This document shows, piece after piece, positions 49,792-57,690 of a stretch of 64,000 bases of DNA (position 1 is the stretch's first letter; every line of letters begins with the position of its first letter). The notes below the pieces were generated by a model that was given only the letters and a program-made list of their open reading frames with translations, ran no database searches and was not told where the DNA came from. The stretch is taken from assembly GCF_013410405.1 (NCBI RefSeq), contig NZ_JACCFK010000001.1:1364001-1428000 (forward strand), written 5' to 3'. The position numbers and the translations under genes are program-made. Source of the DNA: Amycolatopsis endophytica. Its GTDB lineage: Bacteria > Actinomycetota > Actinomycetes > Mycobacteriales > Pseudonocardiaceae.

Positions 49792-51162
49792 CTACTCGGC
49801 GGCCGGTCGCAGGACCGCCGTGAACTGTCGCAGGGCACCTCCCTGTTCCACGATGCGGAAGCCGGTCAGCTGGTCCGCCTTCGACCAGACGGTCTCCGCC
49901 ACGTCGACGACGTATTCGAGGTGACTCAGCGTGTACACCCGGCGCGGCAGCGTGAACCGCGCCAGCTCACGCGGCGCCGGGGTGTCCGGGCCGCCCGCCG
50001 GATCGGGCCTGCCGAAGACGAGCGTGCCCAGCTCGGTCACGCGCACACCACCGGTGAGGTAGAGCGCGTTGGCGAACGCCGTCGCAGGCAGCTCGTGCGG
50101 CGGGATGTGGGGCAGCAGCTCCCCGGCGTCGACGTAGACGGCGTGGCAGCCGGTGGGCTGCAGCACGGGCAGCCCGGCCAGGCCGAGCTGCTCGCCGAAC
50201 CAGCGCGCGCACTCCGCGCGGTACTGCAGGTAGTCCGGTTCGGTGACCTCCAGCAGCCCCTGCGCGAGCGCCTCCAGATCGCGCCCGGCGAGACCGCCGT
50301 AGGTCGGGAACCCCTCGAAGGCGATGAGCTGGTCGCGGGCCAGGCGTGCGAGGCCGTCGTCGCGCAGCGCGATGAGCCCGCCGATGTTGGCCATCCCGTC
50401 CTTCTTGAGGCTGGCCCAGCAACCGTCCGCCAGCTCGAAGACCATCCGGGCCACCTCGCGGGGCGTCAGGTGCCCGTGGCCGTCCTCGCGTTCGGTGACG
50501 AGATAGGCGTTTTCGGCGAACCGCGACGCGTCCAGGTACAACGGGACGCCGTAGCTGTCACACAGTTGCCGCGTCGCCTTCACGTTGCGCACCGAAACCG
50601 GCTGTCCGCCGCCCGCGTTGTTGGTGACGGTGAGGACGACGCACTTCACCCGGTCGGCCGATTCCCGCAGCAGGTCCCGCAGCCGGTCGATGTCGATGTC
50701 GCCGCCGAACGGGTTCAGCTCACCGGGCGCGACCGGCACCGGCAGGTCGACAGCCAGTGCGCCGGCGGCCTCCACGCTCGCGCGGGTGCTGTCGAAATGC
50801 GTGTTGCTCACCGAGATGTCGCCGGGCCCCAGCAGCAGACCGAGCAGGATCCGTTCCGCCGCGCGCCCCTGGTGGACGGGCAGGACCTCCGGGTACCCGG
50901 TCAGGTCGCGCACCACCGCCTCGAAGCGTTCGAAGGAGCGCGCGCCGGCGTAGGACTCGTCACCCCGCATCAGCGCGGACCACTGCGCGGCCGACATCGC
51001 CGCCGTCCCGGAGTCGGTCAGCAGGTCGATCGTGATCGCGCGGGCCGGGACCCGGAACAGGTTCCAGCCCGCCGCCACGAGCGCGTCGCGGCGCTCCCGC
51101 GCCGAGGGGAACGGGATGGGCTCGACCGCCTTGATGCGGAAGGGCTCCATGAACGGCGGCAC
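49792..51162 (-). CDS. tryptophanase-like beta-eliminating lyase
   Basis: This 456-residue PLP lyase is of the tryptophanase / tyrosine phenol-lyase family, which cleaves the amino acid side chain to give the aromatic, pyruvate and ammonia. It matches E. coli TnaA in LYLDASRFAENAYLV, the PLP lysine motif SLKKDGMANIGG, GGVRVTELGTLVFGR and the C-terminal LRQFTAVL. E. coli TnaA has His463 in its LRHFTAKL; here that position is Gln446. The tyrosine phenol-lyase Arg381 is not present (VTELG), so it is on the tryptophanase side. GTG 51162 has AGAGGAG six nt upstream. It is the first gene of the cluster in transcription order. Confidence 0.88.
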   Translation of the reverse strand: MPPFMEPFRIKAVEPIPFPSARERRDALVAAGWNLFRVPARAITIDLLTDSGTAAMSAAQWSALMRGDESYAGARSFERFEAVVRDLTGYPEVLPVHQGRAAERILLGLLLGPGDISVSNTHFDSTRASVEAAGALAVDLPVPVAPGELNPFGGDIDIDRLRDLLRESADRVKCVVLTVTNNAGGGQPVSVRNVKATRQLCDSYGVPLYLDASRFAENAYLVTEREDGHGHLTPREVARMVFELADGCWASLKKDGMANIGGLIALRDDGLARLARDQLIAFEGFPTYGGLAGRDLEALAQGLLEVTEPDYLQYRAECARWFGEQLGLAGLPVLQPTGCHAVYVDAGELLPHIPPHELPATAFANALYLTGGVRVTELGTLVFGRPDPAGGPDTPAPRELARFTLPRRVYTLSHLEYVVDVAETVWSKADQLTGFRIVEQGGALRQFTAVLRPAAE

Positions 51163-51330
51163 GCGCGGCTCCTCTGCTGGTCATCGGGGACAACCAGACA
51201 AGACTGGGACGATCGCGGGCGGCGACGGTAGGGGCCAGTTCGCCGCGGGACCGCCCACTCGGGTGAGCTGGGACACAATCGGGGCGCGATCTGTCCTCGT
51301 TGGCCCTGTCCGCGCGCGAGGATCAGCGGT

Positions 51331-53025
51331 GTGGAAGTGGCGGAGAACCTCGTAGGCTTCGCTTTTCAACCGCTCTACAGCCTCAACACCGGTGGCGTCG
51401 TCGGCGTCGAGGCACTGGCGCGCCCGCCCGGCGGCCGGATCCAGGACCTGCTCAGCGAGGCCCGGCGCCGTGGCCGCCTGGTCGACGTGGACGCCGGTCT
51501 CGTCGCGCAGGCCGTACTCGCCGAGTCCGCCCACGAAAGCCTGCTGCCGCTCCACCTCAACCTGTGCGCGCTGTCGGCCGCGGCTCCGCAACTCGTCCTC
51601 GATCCCCTGCTCCACTCGCTCGGCCGGACCGGGCGGCGGCCGCGTGAGATCGTGCTGGAGATCGGCGCCCCGTTCCACGGGGTCTCCCCGAAGGCCCTGC
51701 TGGCCGGGATGCACCGCTTCGCCGAACTGGGGTTCCGGCTGTCCTTCGACGGGCTCGGCTCCGGTGACCTGCCGCTGAACCTGCTGGCCGAGGCGAAGGT
51801 GGACCTCGTCAAGCTCGACCGCACGGCGCTGCGGCGCCTGCCCGGTGACGCCGCGACGGTCGCACTGGTCGAGTCGCTGGTCCACTTCACGTCGCGGACC
51901 GGCATCCGGCTCGCCGCCACCGGGATCGAGGCCGAGGAGCAGCTCGCCACGGTGCGCGGGCTCGGGGTCCGGATCGTGCAGGGCAACCTGTTCTCCCCCG
52001 CCCGCACCGGGGTGATGCCCTCCGGACTGGTCACCGCGCCGCCGGGGCCCGCGCTGCCGGTGCCGCCGACCCCGACGGCCGCTCCACGGGTGGACGATTT
52101 CCTGCACGCGGCGACCACCCTGCCGGACGATTCGACCTGTGACGACGTGCGCCGGGTCCTGCTCGACCACGACGCGCCCACCGGGATCGTGGGCCTGGAC
52201 GGGCAGCGGCGGCCGCGCTGGTCGATCGACCGGGCCCGGTTCCTGCTGGACCTGACCGGCCCGTTCGGGCACGCGCTGCACGCCAACAAGGCCGCGGCGC
52301 GGCTGGCCGATCCGCCCCGCACGATCCGGACCGGTGCGGGTGCGCTGGAACTGCTCGACCTGGTCGCCGACGCCGGTCTGGTCCGCCGGGGCGACGACAT
52401 CATCGTGGTCGGCGAGGCGGGTCAGTGTCTCGGTGTGGTGTTCGTGACCGAGATCGTGCGCGGCATGGCCGAGGCGAAGATCGAGGAAGCGGCCGCGCTG
52501 AACCCGTTGACCCGCCTGCCCGGCAGCGACACGGTCGCGCGGGAGGTGGACCGCCGGATCGCCGCCGGCCGTCCGCTCGTCGTGGCGTGGCTGGACGTCG
52601 ACTCGTTCAAGCGGGTCAACGACACGGCCGGGTTCGCCGCGGGCGACGAGCTGATCCGCACGCTGGGCCGCGCGCTCACCGACCTGGCGGCGAAGCTGCG
52701 CAGCGTCACGGTGAGCCACGTCGGCGGCGACGACTTCCTGATCGCCTGCGACATCGACGAGATCCCGGCCATCGCGGACACCCTGCTCGGCACGCCGTGG
52801 ACCGCGGAGCACCTGCCGGTCACGGTGTCACTGGCGACGGTGGTGTGCGCGGGTACCGCCGCGAAGTCCTACCGCGAGGTGTCGCGCTTGCTGGCGCCGC
52901 TGAAGAAGCGCGCGAAGGACGTCGAGGGATCGAGCTGGGTCAACAGCTGGCCGGGGACGGACCGGTTCGAGATCCTGCGCGGACGCGGCTATGACTCATT
53001 TCGAGCGCCGAATCAAGTCCTCTGA
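51331..53025 (+). CDS. EAL - CBS-like - GGDEF cyclic-di-GMP protein
   Basis: This 564-residue protein has an N-terminal EAL domain (1-230: VGVEALARP, LHLNLCA, VLEIGAPF, LSFDGLGSG, VDLVKLDRTAL, QGNLFSPA), a middle region (about 250-390) with CBS-like pairs (HDAPTGIVGLDG; DDIIVVGEAGQCLGVV) and a C-terminal GGDEF domain (400-545: WLDVDSFKRVNDTAGFAAGDEL, SHVGGDDFLIAC). The EAL second Asp (usual DDFG) is changed to FDGLG. The GGDEF signature is GGDDF. So the phosphodiesterase may be impaired. GTG 51331 is divergent from the tryptophanase-like gene. Confidence 0.85.
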   Translation: MEVAENLVGFAFQPLYSLNTGGVVGVEALARPPGGRIQDLLSEARRRGRLVDVDAGLVAQAVLAESAHESLLPLHLNLCALSAAAPQLVLDPLLHSLGRTGRRPREIVLEIGAPFHGVSPKALLAGMHRFAELGFRLSFDGLGSGDLPLNLLAEAKVDLVKLDRTALRRLPGDAATVALVESLVHFTSRTGIRLAATGIEAEEQLATVRGLGVRIVQGNLFSPARTGVMPSGLVTAPPGPALPVPPTPTAAPRVDDFLHAATTLPDDSTCDDVRRVLLDHDAPTGIVGLDGQRRPRWSIDRARFLLDLTGPFGHALHANKAAARLADPPRTIRTGAGALELLDLVADAGLVRRGDDIIVVGEAGQCLGVVFVTEIVRGMAEAKIEEAAALNPLTRLPGSDTVAREVDRRIAAGRPLVVAWLDVDSFKRVNDTAGFAAGDELIRTLGRALTDLAAKLRSVTVSHVGGDDFLIACDIDEIPAIADTLLGTPWTAEHLPVTVSLATVVCAGTAAKSYREVSRLLAPLKKRAKDVEGSSWVNSWPGTDRFEILRGRGYDSFRAPNQVL

Positions 53026-53233
53026 GAATTGTACGTCCATTTTGGCTAACCCCGTCGGGTGACGACAGTGAACAACTGACGCATTCACCGGCCAACCCGC
53101 ATTCGGTCACCCGGTAGTGTGACAACGTGGGAGCCCCGGCGGCCCTCGTGATCAACCCCGTCATAGCGCGCACAGGCGCATCTTGGAGCAACCGTGGAAT
53201 CCGCGCCTTTTAACGCCGTTCTACCTTCCTCCC

Positions 53234-53509
53234 GTGAACGTCCCAGACTTCGATCCCAGCGAAACCCCTGGCTACATCTACGAGATGATGGCCGAGCACC
53301 TGGCGGCCCGAATCGAGGCGGGCGACCTGCGCCCCAACACGCCACTCCCGGCCGAACGACGGCTGGCCGTGGAGTACGGCGTATCCCTTGGCACGGCACG
53401 ACATGCGACCCAGATCCTGCGCGAGCGCGGCCTGGTGTTCACGATCCGCTCGAAGGGCACCTTCATCGCCGACGAGGCACGCAGAAGAGCGACTTCCGGT
53501 GATTCGTGA
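53234..53509 (+). CDS. truncated GntR-type winged-helix protein
   Basis: This 91-residue protein contains only the GntR winged helix (YIYEMMAEHLAARIEAGDL, PLPAERRLAVEYGVSLGTARHATQILRERGLV, key part PAERRLAVEYGVS, SKGTFIA), with a 15-residue tail and no effector-binding domain. GTG 53234 is chosen; no clear Shine-Dalgarno is present. The 208 bp upstream show no other gene. It may be a short functional repressor of the GntR type common in actinomycetes, or the remnant of a larger one. Confidence 0.75.
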   Translation: MNVPDFDPSETPGYIYEMMAEHLAARIEAGDLRPNTPLPAERRLAVEYGVSLGTARHATQILRERGLVFTIRSKGTFIADEARRRATSGDS

Positions 53510-53609
53510 ACACCTTTCACGGGCGCGCCTGCCGAGAATTTCGGACGATACCGCGAAAAAGCGTCCGCTACCCCATACGCATTCGCCACTGTCGTCATCT
53601 AGAGTGCGG

Positions 53610-53621
53610 ATGCACGTGCAT
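53610..53621. promoter_or_regulatory. 12-bp palindrome ATGCACGTGCAT
   Basis: A perfect palindrome lies 32 bp before the GNAT-like start and 101 bp after the small GntR gene. A partial copy (GCACGGTGCA, 53624-53633) follows. It is a candidate operator for the GntR protein. Confidence 0.4.
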
Positions 53622-53652
53622 TCGCACGGTGCAATGATGCCGAGGAGTGGTC

Positions 53653-54303
53653 GTGGTTCCTGATCTGCCCGCGAACCCGCTGTCGATCGAACTCACGCTC
53701 ACGCACCGGCGATTCTGGTGGCAGATCGACGACGAGGATGAACAGCCGGAACAATGGGACGCCTCCGCGGACGTCTCCGAACTCGACGTGTGCCCGGACG
53801 ATCTGCGCCACGTCGGGGACATCGCGCTCGTCATCGCCGATCTGACCAAGGAACGGAACCTGCTCGATTCGGTCGTGCTCGGTGAGTGGGCGCTGGAGTT
53901 CATCGCGGAGACGGTGATGGACCCGGACCAGGGCAAGCTGCACCCCGAACTGGACGCACGCATCAGCCAGGGGCCGCCCCGCATGGTGATCCTCAGGCGC
54001 ATCGACCTGACCGAACCGTGGCGCGGTCACGGCCTGGGCGCCGCGCTGATCGCCAGCGCGCTGAGGATCCTGTCCCCCAACGCACGCCTGGCCGCCTGCC
54101 GCGTGTCCCCATTGGACTTCACCGTCCCGGGAGCGGACCGCATCACGGCCGAACTGTCCAGCCTGCGGGCCGGCGCGATGCTCGAAAGCATCGGCTTCCA
54201 CCGCTGGCGGGGAGTCCACCTGGTGGACCTCAGAAACCCCACCCTGGTCGACGCGCGCATGGACCTGCTCGACCAGTGGTGGCCCGGCCAGGACGAGGAC
54301 TGA
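53653..54303 (+). CDS. GNAT-fold acetyltransferase-like protein
   Basis: This 216-residue protein has motif A-like RGHGLGAALIASALRIL (the acetyl-CoA binding loop) in its C-terminal half, followed by SIGFHRWRGVHLVDL. The N-terminal part (LTHRRFWWQIDDEDEQPEQWD, ELDVCPDDLRHVGDIALVIADL) is not typical of known GNATs. GTG 53653 has GAGGAG five nt upstream. The substrate is unknown. It converges on the D-serine dehydratase-like gene across 5 nt. Confidence 0.6.
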   Translation: MVPDLPANPLSIELTLTHRRFWWQIDDEDEQPEQWDASADVSELDVCPDDLRHVGDIALVIADLTKERNLLDSVVLGEWALEFIAETVMDPDQGKLHPELDARISQGPPRMVILRRIDLTEPWRGHGLGAALIASALRILSPNARLAACRVSPLDFTVPGADRITAELSSLRAGAMLESIGFHRWRGVHLVDLRNPTLVDARMDLLDQWWPGQDED

Positions 54304-54308
54304 TCACG

Positions 54309-55571
54309 TCAGAACAACGTCTGCGCGACCCCGGTGAGGACGTACTCCTCGTCGACGATCGGCACCACCCTCCACTTGTCCCACGTCGTGCACGGGTGCG
54401 AAACGCCGAACGCGAGGCGGTCACCGACCTCGAGGTCATGCACACCCCGGACGTAGGCGTGCTGGTCGTTGACCGCGACCACCTCGCCGGACGGCGCCTT
54501 CTCCAGGGTGGACGTGCCACGCCGGATCCGGTGCAGCGGAACCGGGAATCCCGCGTCCACACCGGTGTCCCGCTTGCCGAAGTCCACAATGGCCAAATCC
54601 GGTTCCGGCCGGGACAGCACCCGCGACCACAGTTCCAGACTCGGCCGCAATGACATCAGCGGGTACTCGGTCGCGAGCAGCTGCCGGTAGGTCTCGTACC
54701 CCAGCGAGTCGTGCGTGACGTAGCACCCGCTCCGCAGCACGACGCGGATCGGGCGGCCGTTGCGCCACGGCGGCGCGAGTTCCCCGGCGACCAGCTCGAT
54801 GTACTGCGTTCCTCCGGCGGTCACGACGAACTCGCCGTCGCCGGCGTGACGAGCGAACACCTCGTCCGCGAGCTCCTTCAGCTCACCGAGCCAGCCGCGC
54901 ACCTCGTCGAGGAGCCGGCCGTCGAGCCGGCCGGGGATCACCCCTTCGAACCCGCCGACACCGGCGAGTTCCAGGTGCGGCGACCCGGCGATCCGGCCCG
55001 CGAGCGCGACGGCGGCTTCGACCCCGCGCACCCCGGTTCGCCCGCCGGGCACGCCGAGCTCGACGATCACTGGTAACCGCCGCGACCTCGGTCGGCGGCC
55101 GAGCTGCCGCTCGAGAACTTCAACGCCGTCCACCGAGTCGGCGTAGCAGTAACAGGTGAAACCCGGGTCGTGATCCAGCTCGGTAATGAGCCATTCGATC
55201 GCCCCTGGATCGACGAGTTCGTTGGCGAGCAGCAGCCGGTCGGCGCCGAGGCGGCGGAACGCGGCCAGCTGAGTGGAAGTGGCGAGCGTGAGTGCCCAGG
55301 CGCCGTGGCTGACCTGCGCCTGGGCGATCTCCGGCGACATCGTGGTCTTGACGTGGGGAGAAAGTGACAGATCGTGCTTCGCGCAGAAGTTCTCCATCGC
55401 GGCGAGGTTGTGGTCCAGGTCCCGCTGCTTGAGCACGAGCAGCGGGGTCCGGAAGCCATCCGACAGGACGCCCAGGCGTCCGGGCAGTGCGGACGCCTCG
55501 ATACCCGACAGTCCCGACGGGAATCCCTTGTGGTGGTCGGCGATGACGACGCCGGGTGTCCAGAGCCGCAA
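54309..55571 (-). CDS. D-serine dehydratase-like PLP enzyme (alanine racemase N-terminal fold)
   Basis: This 420-residue fold-type III PLP enzyme has an alanine racemase-like barrel with the PLP lysine K75 in SPHVKTTMSP, VIVELGVPGGRTGVRG and VTAGGTQYIELV. The C-terminal domain carries SHPCTTWDKW with H392 and C394, matching the zinc ligands of eukaryotic-type D-serine dehydratase and D-threo-3-hydroxyaspartate dehydratase. It likely deaminates a D-hydroxyamino acid or acts as a D-threonine aldolase-like lyase. The start is a TTG at 55571 with GGAG six nt upstream, directly behind the AraC stop. Confidence 0.83.
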   Translation of the reverse strand: MRLWTPGVVIADHHKGFPSGLSGIEASALPGRLGVLSDGFRTPLLVLKQRDLDHNLAAMENFCAKHDLSLSPHVKTTMSPEIAQAQVSHGAWALTLATSTQLAAFRRLGADRLLLANELVDPGAIEWLITELDHDPGFTCYCYADSVDGVEVLERQLGRRPRSRRLPVIVELGVPGGRTGVRGVEAAVALAGRIAGSPHLELAGVGGFEGVIPGRLDGRLLDEVRGWLGELKELADEVFARHAGDGEFVVTAGGTQYIELVAGELAPPWRNGRPIRVVLRSGCYVTHDSLGYETYRQLLATEYPLMSLRPSLELWSRVLSRPEPDLAIVDFGKRDTGVDAGFPVPLHRIRRGTSTLEKAPSGEVVAVNDQHAYVRGVHDLEVGDRLAFGVSHPCTTWDKWRVVPIVDEEYVLTGVAQTLF

Positions 55572-55574
55572 ACT

Positions 55575-56528
55575 TCACTCCGTCCGGTAGAGGGTGTCGA
55601 GGGGCGTTTCGCGGAACCGGCGGCAGTACCAGATCCGGAACTGCTCGCTGTCCCGGAAACCACAGCGCCGCGCGGCCTGTTCGACCGTCGTACGCGGCAA
55701 CTCACCCGCCACGAGGAGACGGCGAGCGCAGTCCAGCCGGAGGCCACGCCGGTACTCGAACGGCGGGCACCCTTCGTAGTGGCGGAAGGCGTGCACGAGG
55801 TCCTGCTCGGAAACACCGGCGGCCATCGCCAGCTCGGACACGCTCAGCTCCTTCGCCGGGTCCGCCGCGTGCATCAGCACCTTGGCGAACTCGCTCACGA
55901 GTGGCTCGACCTCGGGGACCGCCCGCCGCCCGATCACTTCGCTGTACTCGTGCGGTTGGTGGCGCAGCAGCCAGTCGACGAAGATGTCGTCCGAGTGCCG
56001 CGCGAACCGCGACTTCGACCGGCCGAAGAAGCGCTCGGCGCTCGTGATCAGCGGCTGGCTCCTGCCGGTCAGCTCGGCGACCGCGGGTCCGAAACGGATC
56101 GGGGTGTCCGGCCGGACACCGGTGATCCTGGTGAGCCTGTCGTGCATGGCCCGTTGCGCGATGCGGACCAGCTTGAGGTAGCAGTCCGCCGAGGCCTGGA
56201 AGCCGAAACTCTGGCCGGGCGAAGCGGTGACCACGTCTCCGGGACCGGCTTCGAGGTAGGCGGTTCCGACGCGCAACACACACCGGCCGCTGAGCACGGT
56301 GGTCGTCGCGTAGGCGTCCCGCGGCACGGTCAGGCGCACAACCACGTCCCGGCCATAGGTGACGGTGGCGGAGGTCAACTGTGTTCCGTGGTGCCGGTGC
56401 ATGCGGAGGTCCATGTCCCCCGGGCCGCCCTCGGGCAGCAGCTCGTGCGGGCCGAGCACCGGCTCGGCGGCGCGCACGGCGAGTTCGGGATCTGCGGTGC
56501 GGATGTAGGCGAAGTGGAAGCCGCTCAT
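55575..56528 (-). CDS. AraC family transcriptional regulator
   Basis: This 317-residue regulator has an N-terminal AraC-like ligand-binding domain (RMHRHHGTQLTSATVTYGRDV, YLEAGPGDVVTASPGQSFGF) and a C-terminal HTH (ELSVSELAMAAGVSEQDLVHAF; TVEQAARRCGFRDSEQFRIWYCRRFRETP). It is more diverged than the other two AraC proteins but has the same layout. It immediately precedes the D-serine dehydratase-like gene on the same strand and probably activates it. Confidence 0.9.
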   Translation of the reverse strand: MSGFHFAYIRTADPELAVRAAEPVLGPHELLPEGGPGDMDLRMHRHHGTQLTSATVTYGRDVVVRLTVPRDAYATTTVLSGRCVLRVGTAYLEAGPGDVVTASPGQSFGFQASADCYLKLVRIAQRAMHDRLTRITGVRPDTPIRFGPAVAELTGRSQPLITSAERFFGRSKSRFARHSDDIFVDWLLRHQPHEYSEVIGRRAVPEVEPLVSEFAKVLMHAADPAKELSVSELAMAAGVSEQDLVHAFRHYEGCPPFEYRRGLRLDCARRLLVAGELPRTTVEQAARRCGFRDSEQFRIWYCRRFRETPLDTLYRTE

Positions 56529-56566
56529 TGCTCGGGGGTCTCCGTTTCGGGGTCCAGCGGCGGGTT

Positions 56567-57541
56567 CTAGCAGCGGAGAGTGCGGTCGGGGGACTCTCCG
56601 AAAACGATGGTGTATTCGGTCACGAAGCCGATCCGGTCCGGGAACCCCCAGCTGCGGGCCACGTCGTCGAGGCAGGTCTCGGCCGGATCCGACACCTGCA
56701 GCATCCGGTGCACGGCCCGCAGCCGTTCGCGGAGCAGGAACGCGGCCACTGAAACGCCTCGGTAGATGCGGAAGCCGGTCTCCAGGCGCGCGAGACCCAC
56801 GCCGAGCGCGTCTGCCAGTGCACGGGGCGACCAGTCCGGCCGTGGAACGGCACGCACGAGTTCGGTCGCGTCGACCACGGCCCTGGCACGGGCGGGGTGG
56901 GCGGCGGCCCGGCTGAGCCGCTCCGAATAGTTGCTGTGCTGCAGTACCAGAAGCCGGGAGACCAGCCAGTCCTCGAACCGCCCGGTCCACGACTGCGCGA
57001 AGGGCTTATCGTGCCTGCCGACCCGGCCGATCTCGTTCAACAACGTCCGGTACCACAACCATGGCGCTCCCTTGGCCACGTCCATGCCGAGATCGAAGCG
57101 GATCGGACGGTCGGGCTCGTCGTCCAGGAGATGACGCAGGGCGCGCTCGACGGTGGCTGACTCGATCTTCACAAGAACCAGCCGGGTGTCGGAGGACAGC
57201 GACATCCGCAGGGACTCTTCGGGGGAGCTCACCACGATCCGGGAGGTGTGTGCGGCGCTCTGGTCGCGCCCGGACCACACCACCCCACGTCCGTTGATGT
57301 GTGCCTGTACCACCAGGAAACGCTGTGTGCGGCCGGGATCCACCAGAACAGGAGCGCCGTATTCGACATAATTCAGCACGACGTCGCGCAGACGTGTGGA
57401 ATTCATCCTCGCGTCGAGCGGTACGGCGAAATCGACGACGTCGAGGTGGTGGTCGCACAGCACGCTGGACATGAGATCCCGCGTTTGATCGATGTCGTGG
57501 GAACGAAAAACCTCGTACTGCTGCAAAGGACGTGTCAACAT
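56567..57541 (-). CDS. AraC family regulator, paralogue of the 48.6-kb regulator
   Basis: This 324-residue regulator has the same layout and many shared segments with the 48610-49626 protein: QYEVFRSHDIDQTRDLM versus KYRLFHSRDVDDTRERV, PLDARMNSTRLRDVV versus RLDTRMNCRRLENVA, and FDLGMDVAKG versus FRLGMDITHG. The HTH is SPRALADALGVGLARLETGF followed by CLDDVARSWGFPDRIGFVTEY. ATG 57541 is chosen. The gene for the glycolate oxidase-type subunit ends 150 nt upstream. It may control the 57.7-64 kb catabolic genes. Confidence 0.9.
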   Translation of the reverse strand: MLTRPLQQYEVFRSHDIDQTRDLMSSVLCDHHLDVVDFAVPLDARMNSTRLRDVVLNYVEYGAPVLVDPGRTQRFLVVQAHINGRGVVWSGRDQSAAHTSRIVVSSPEESLRMSLSSDTRLVLVKIESATVERALRHLLDDEPDRPIRFDLGMDVAKGAPWLWYRTLLNEIGRVGRHDKPFAQSWTGRFEDWLVSRLLVLQHSNYSERLSRAAAHPARARAVVDATELVRAVPRPDWSPRALADALGVGLARLETGFRIYRGVSVAAFLLRERLRAVHRMLQVSDPAETCLDDVARSWGFPDRIGFVTEYTIVFGESPDRTLRC

Positions 57542-57690
57542 ACTCTGCGATTCGTCGCGGCGGCCAAGGAGGTGCCCGTGTTGCCAGGCCGGAGTACCGA
57601 CCCTACAGGAGTGCTGAAACGAGCGTTTCAGATGACACATGGTACTCCGAAGAGCCGATCGGACAAGTCGGTCTACCGCACACGGTGTGC

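Noticed and set aside
51163..51330. TnaC-like leader peptide before the tryptophanase-like gene
   Set aside because: No short frame with a conserved Trp and a ribosome-binding site was found in the 168-bp gap.
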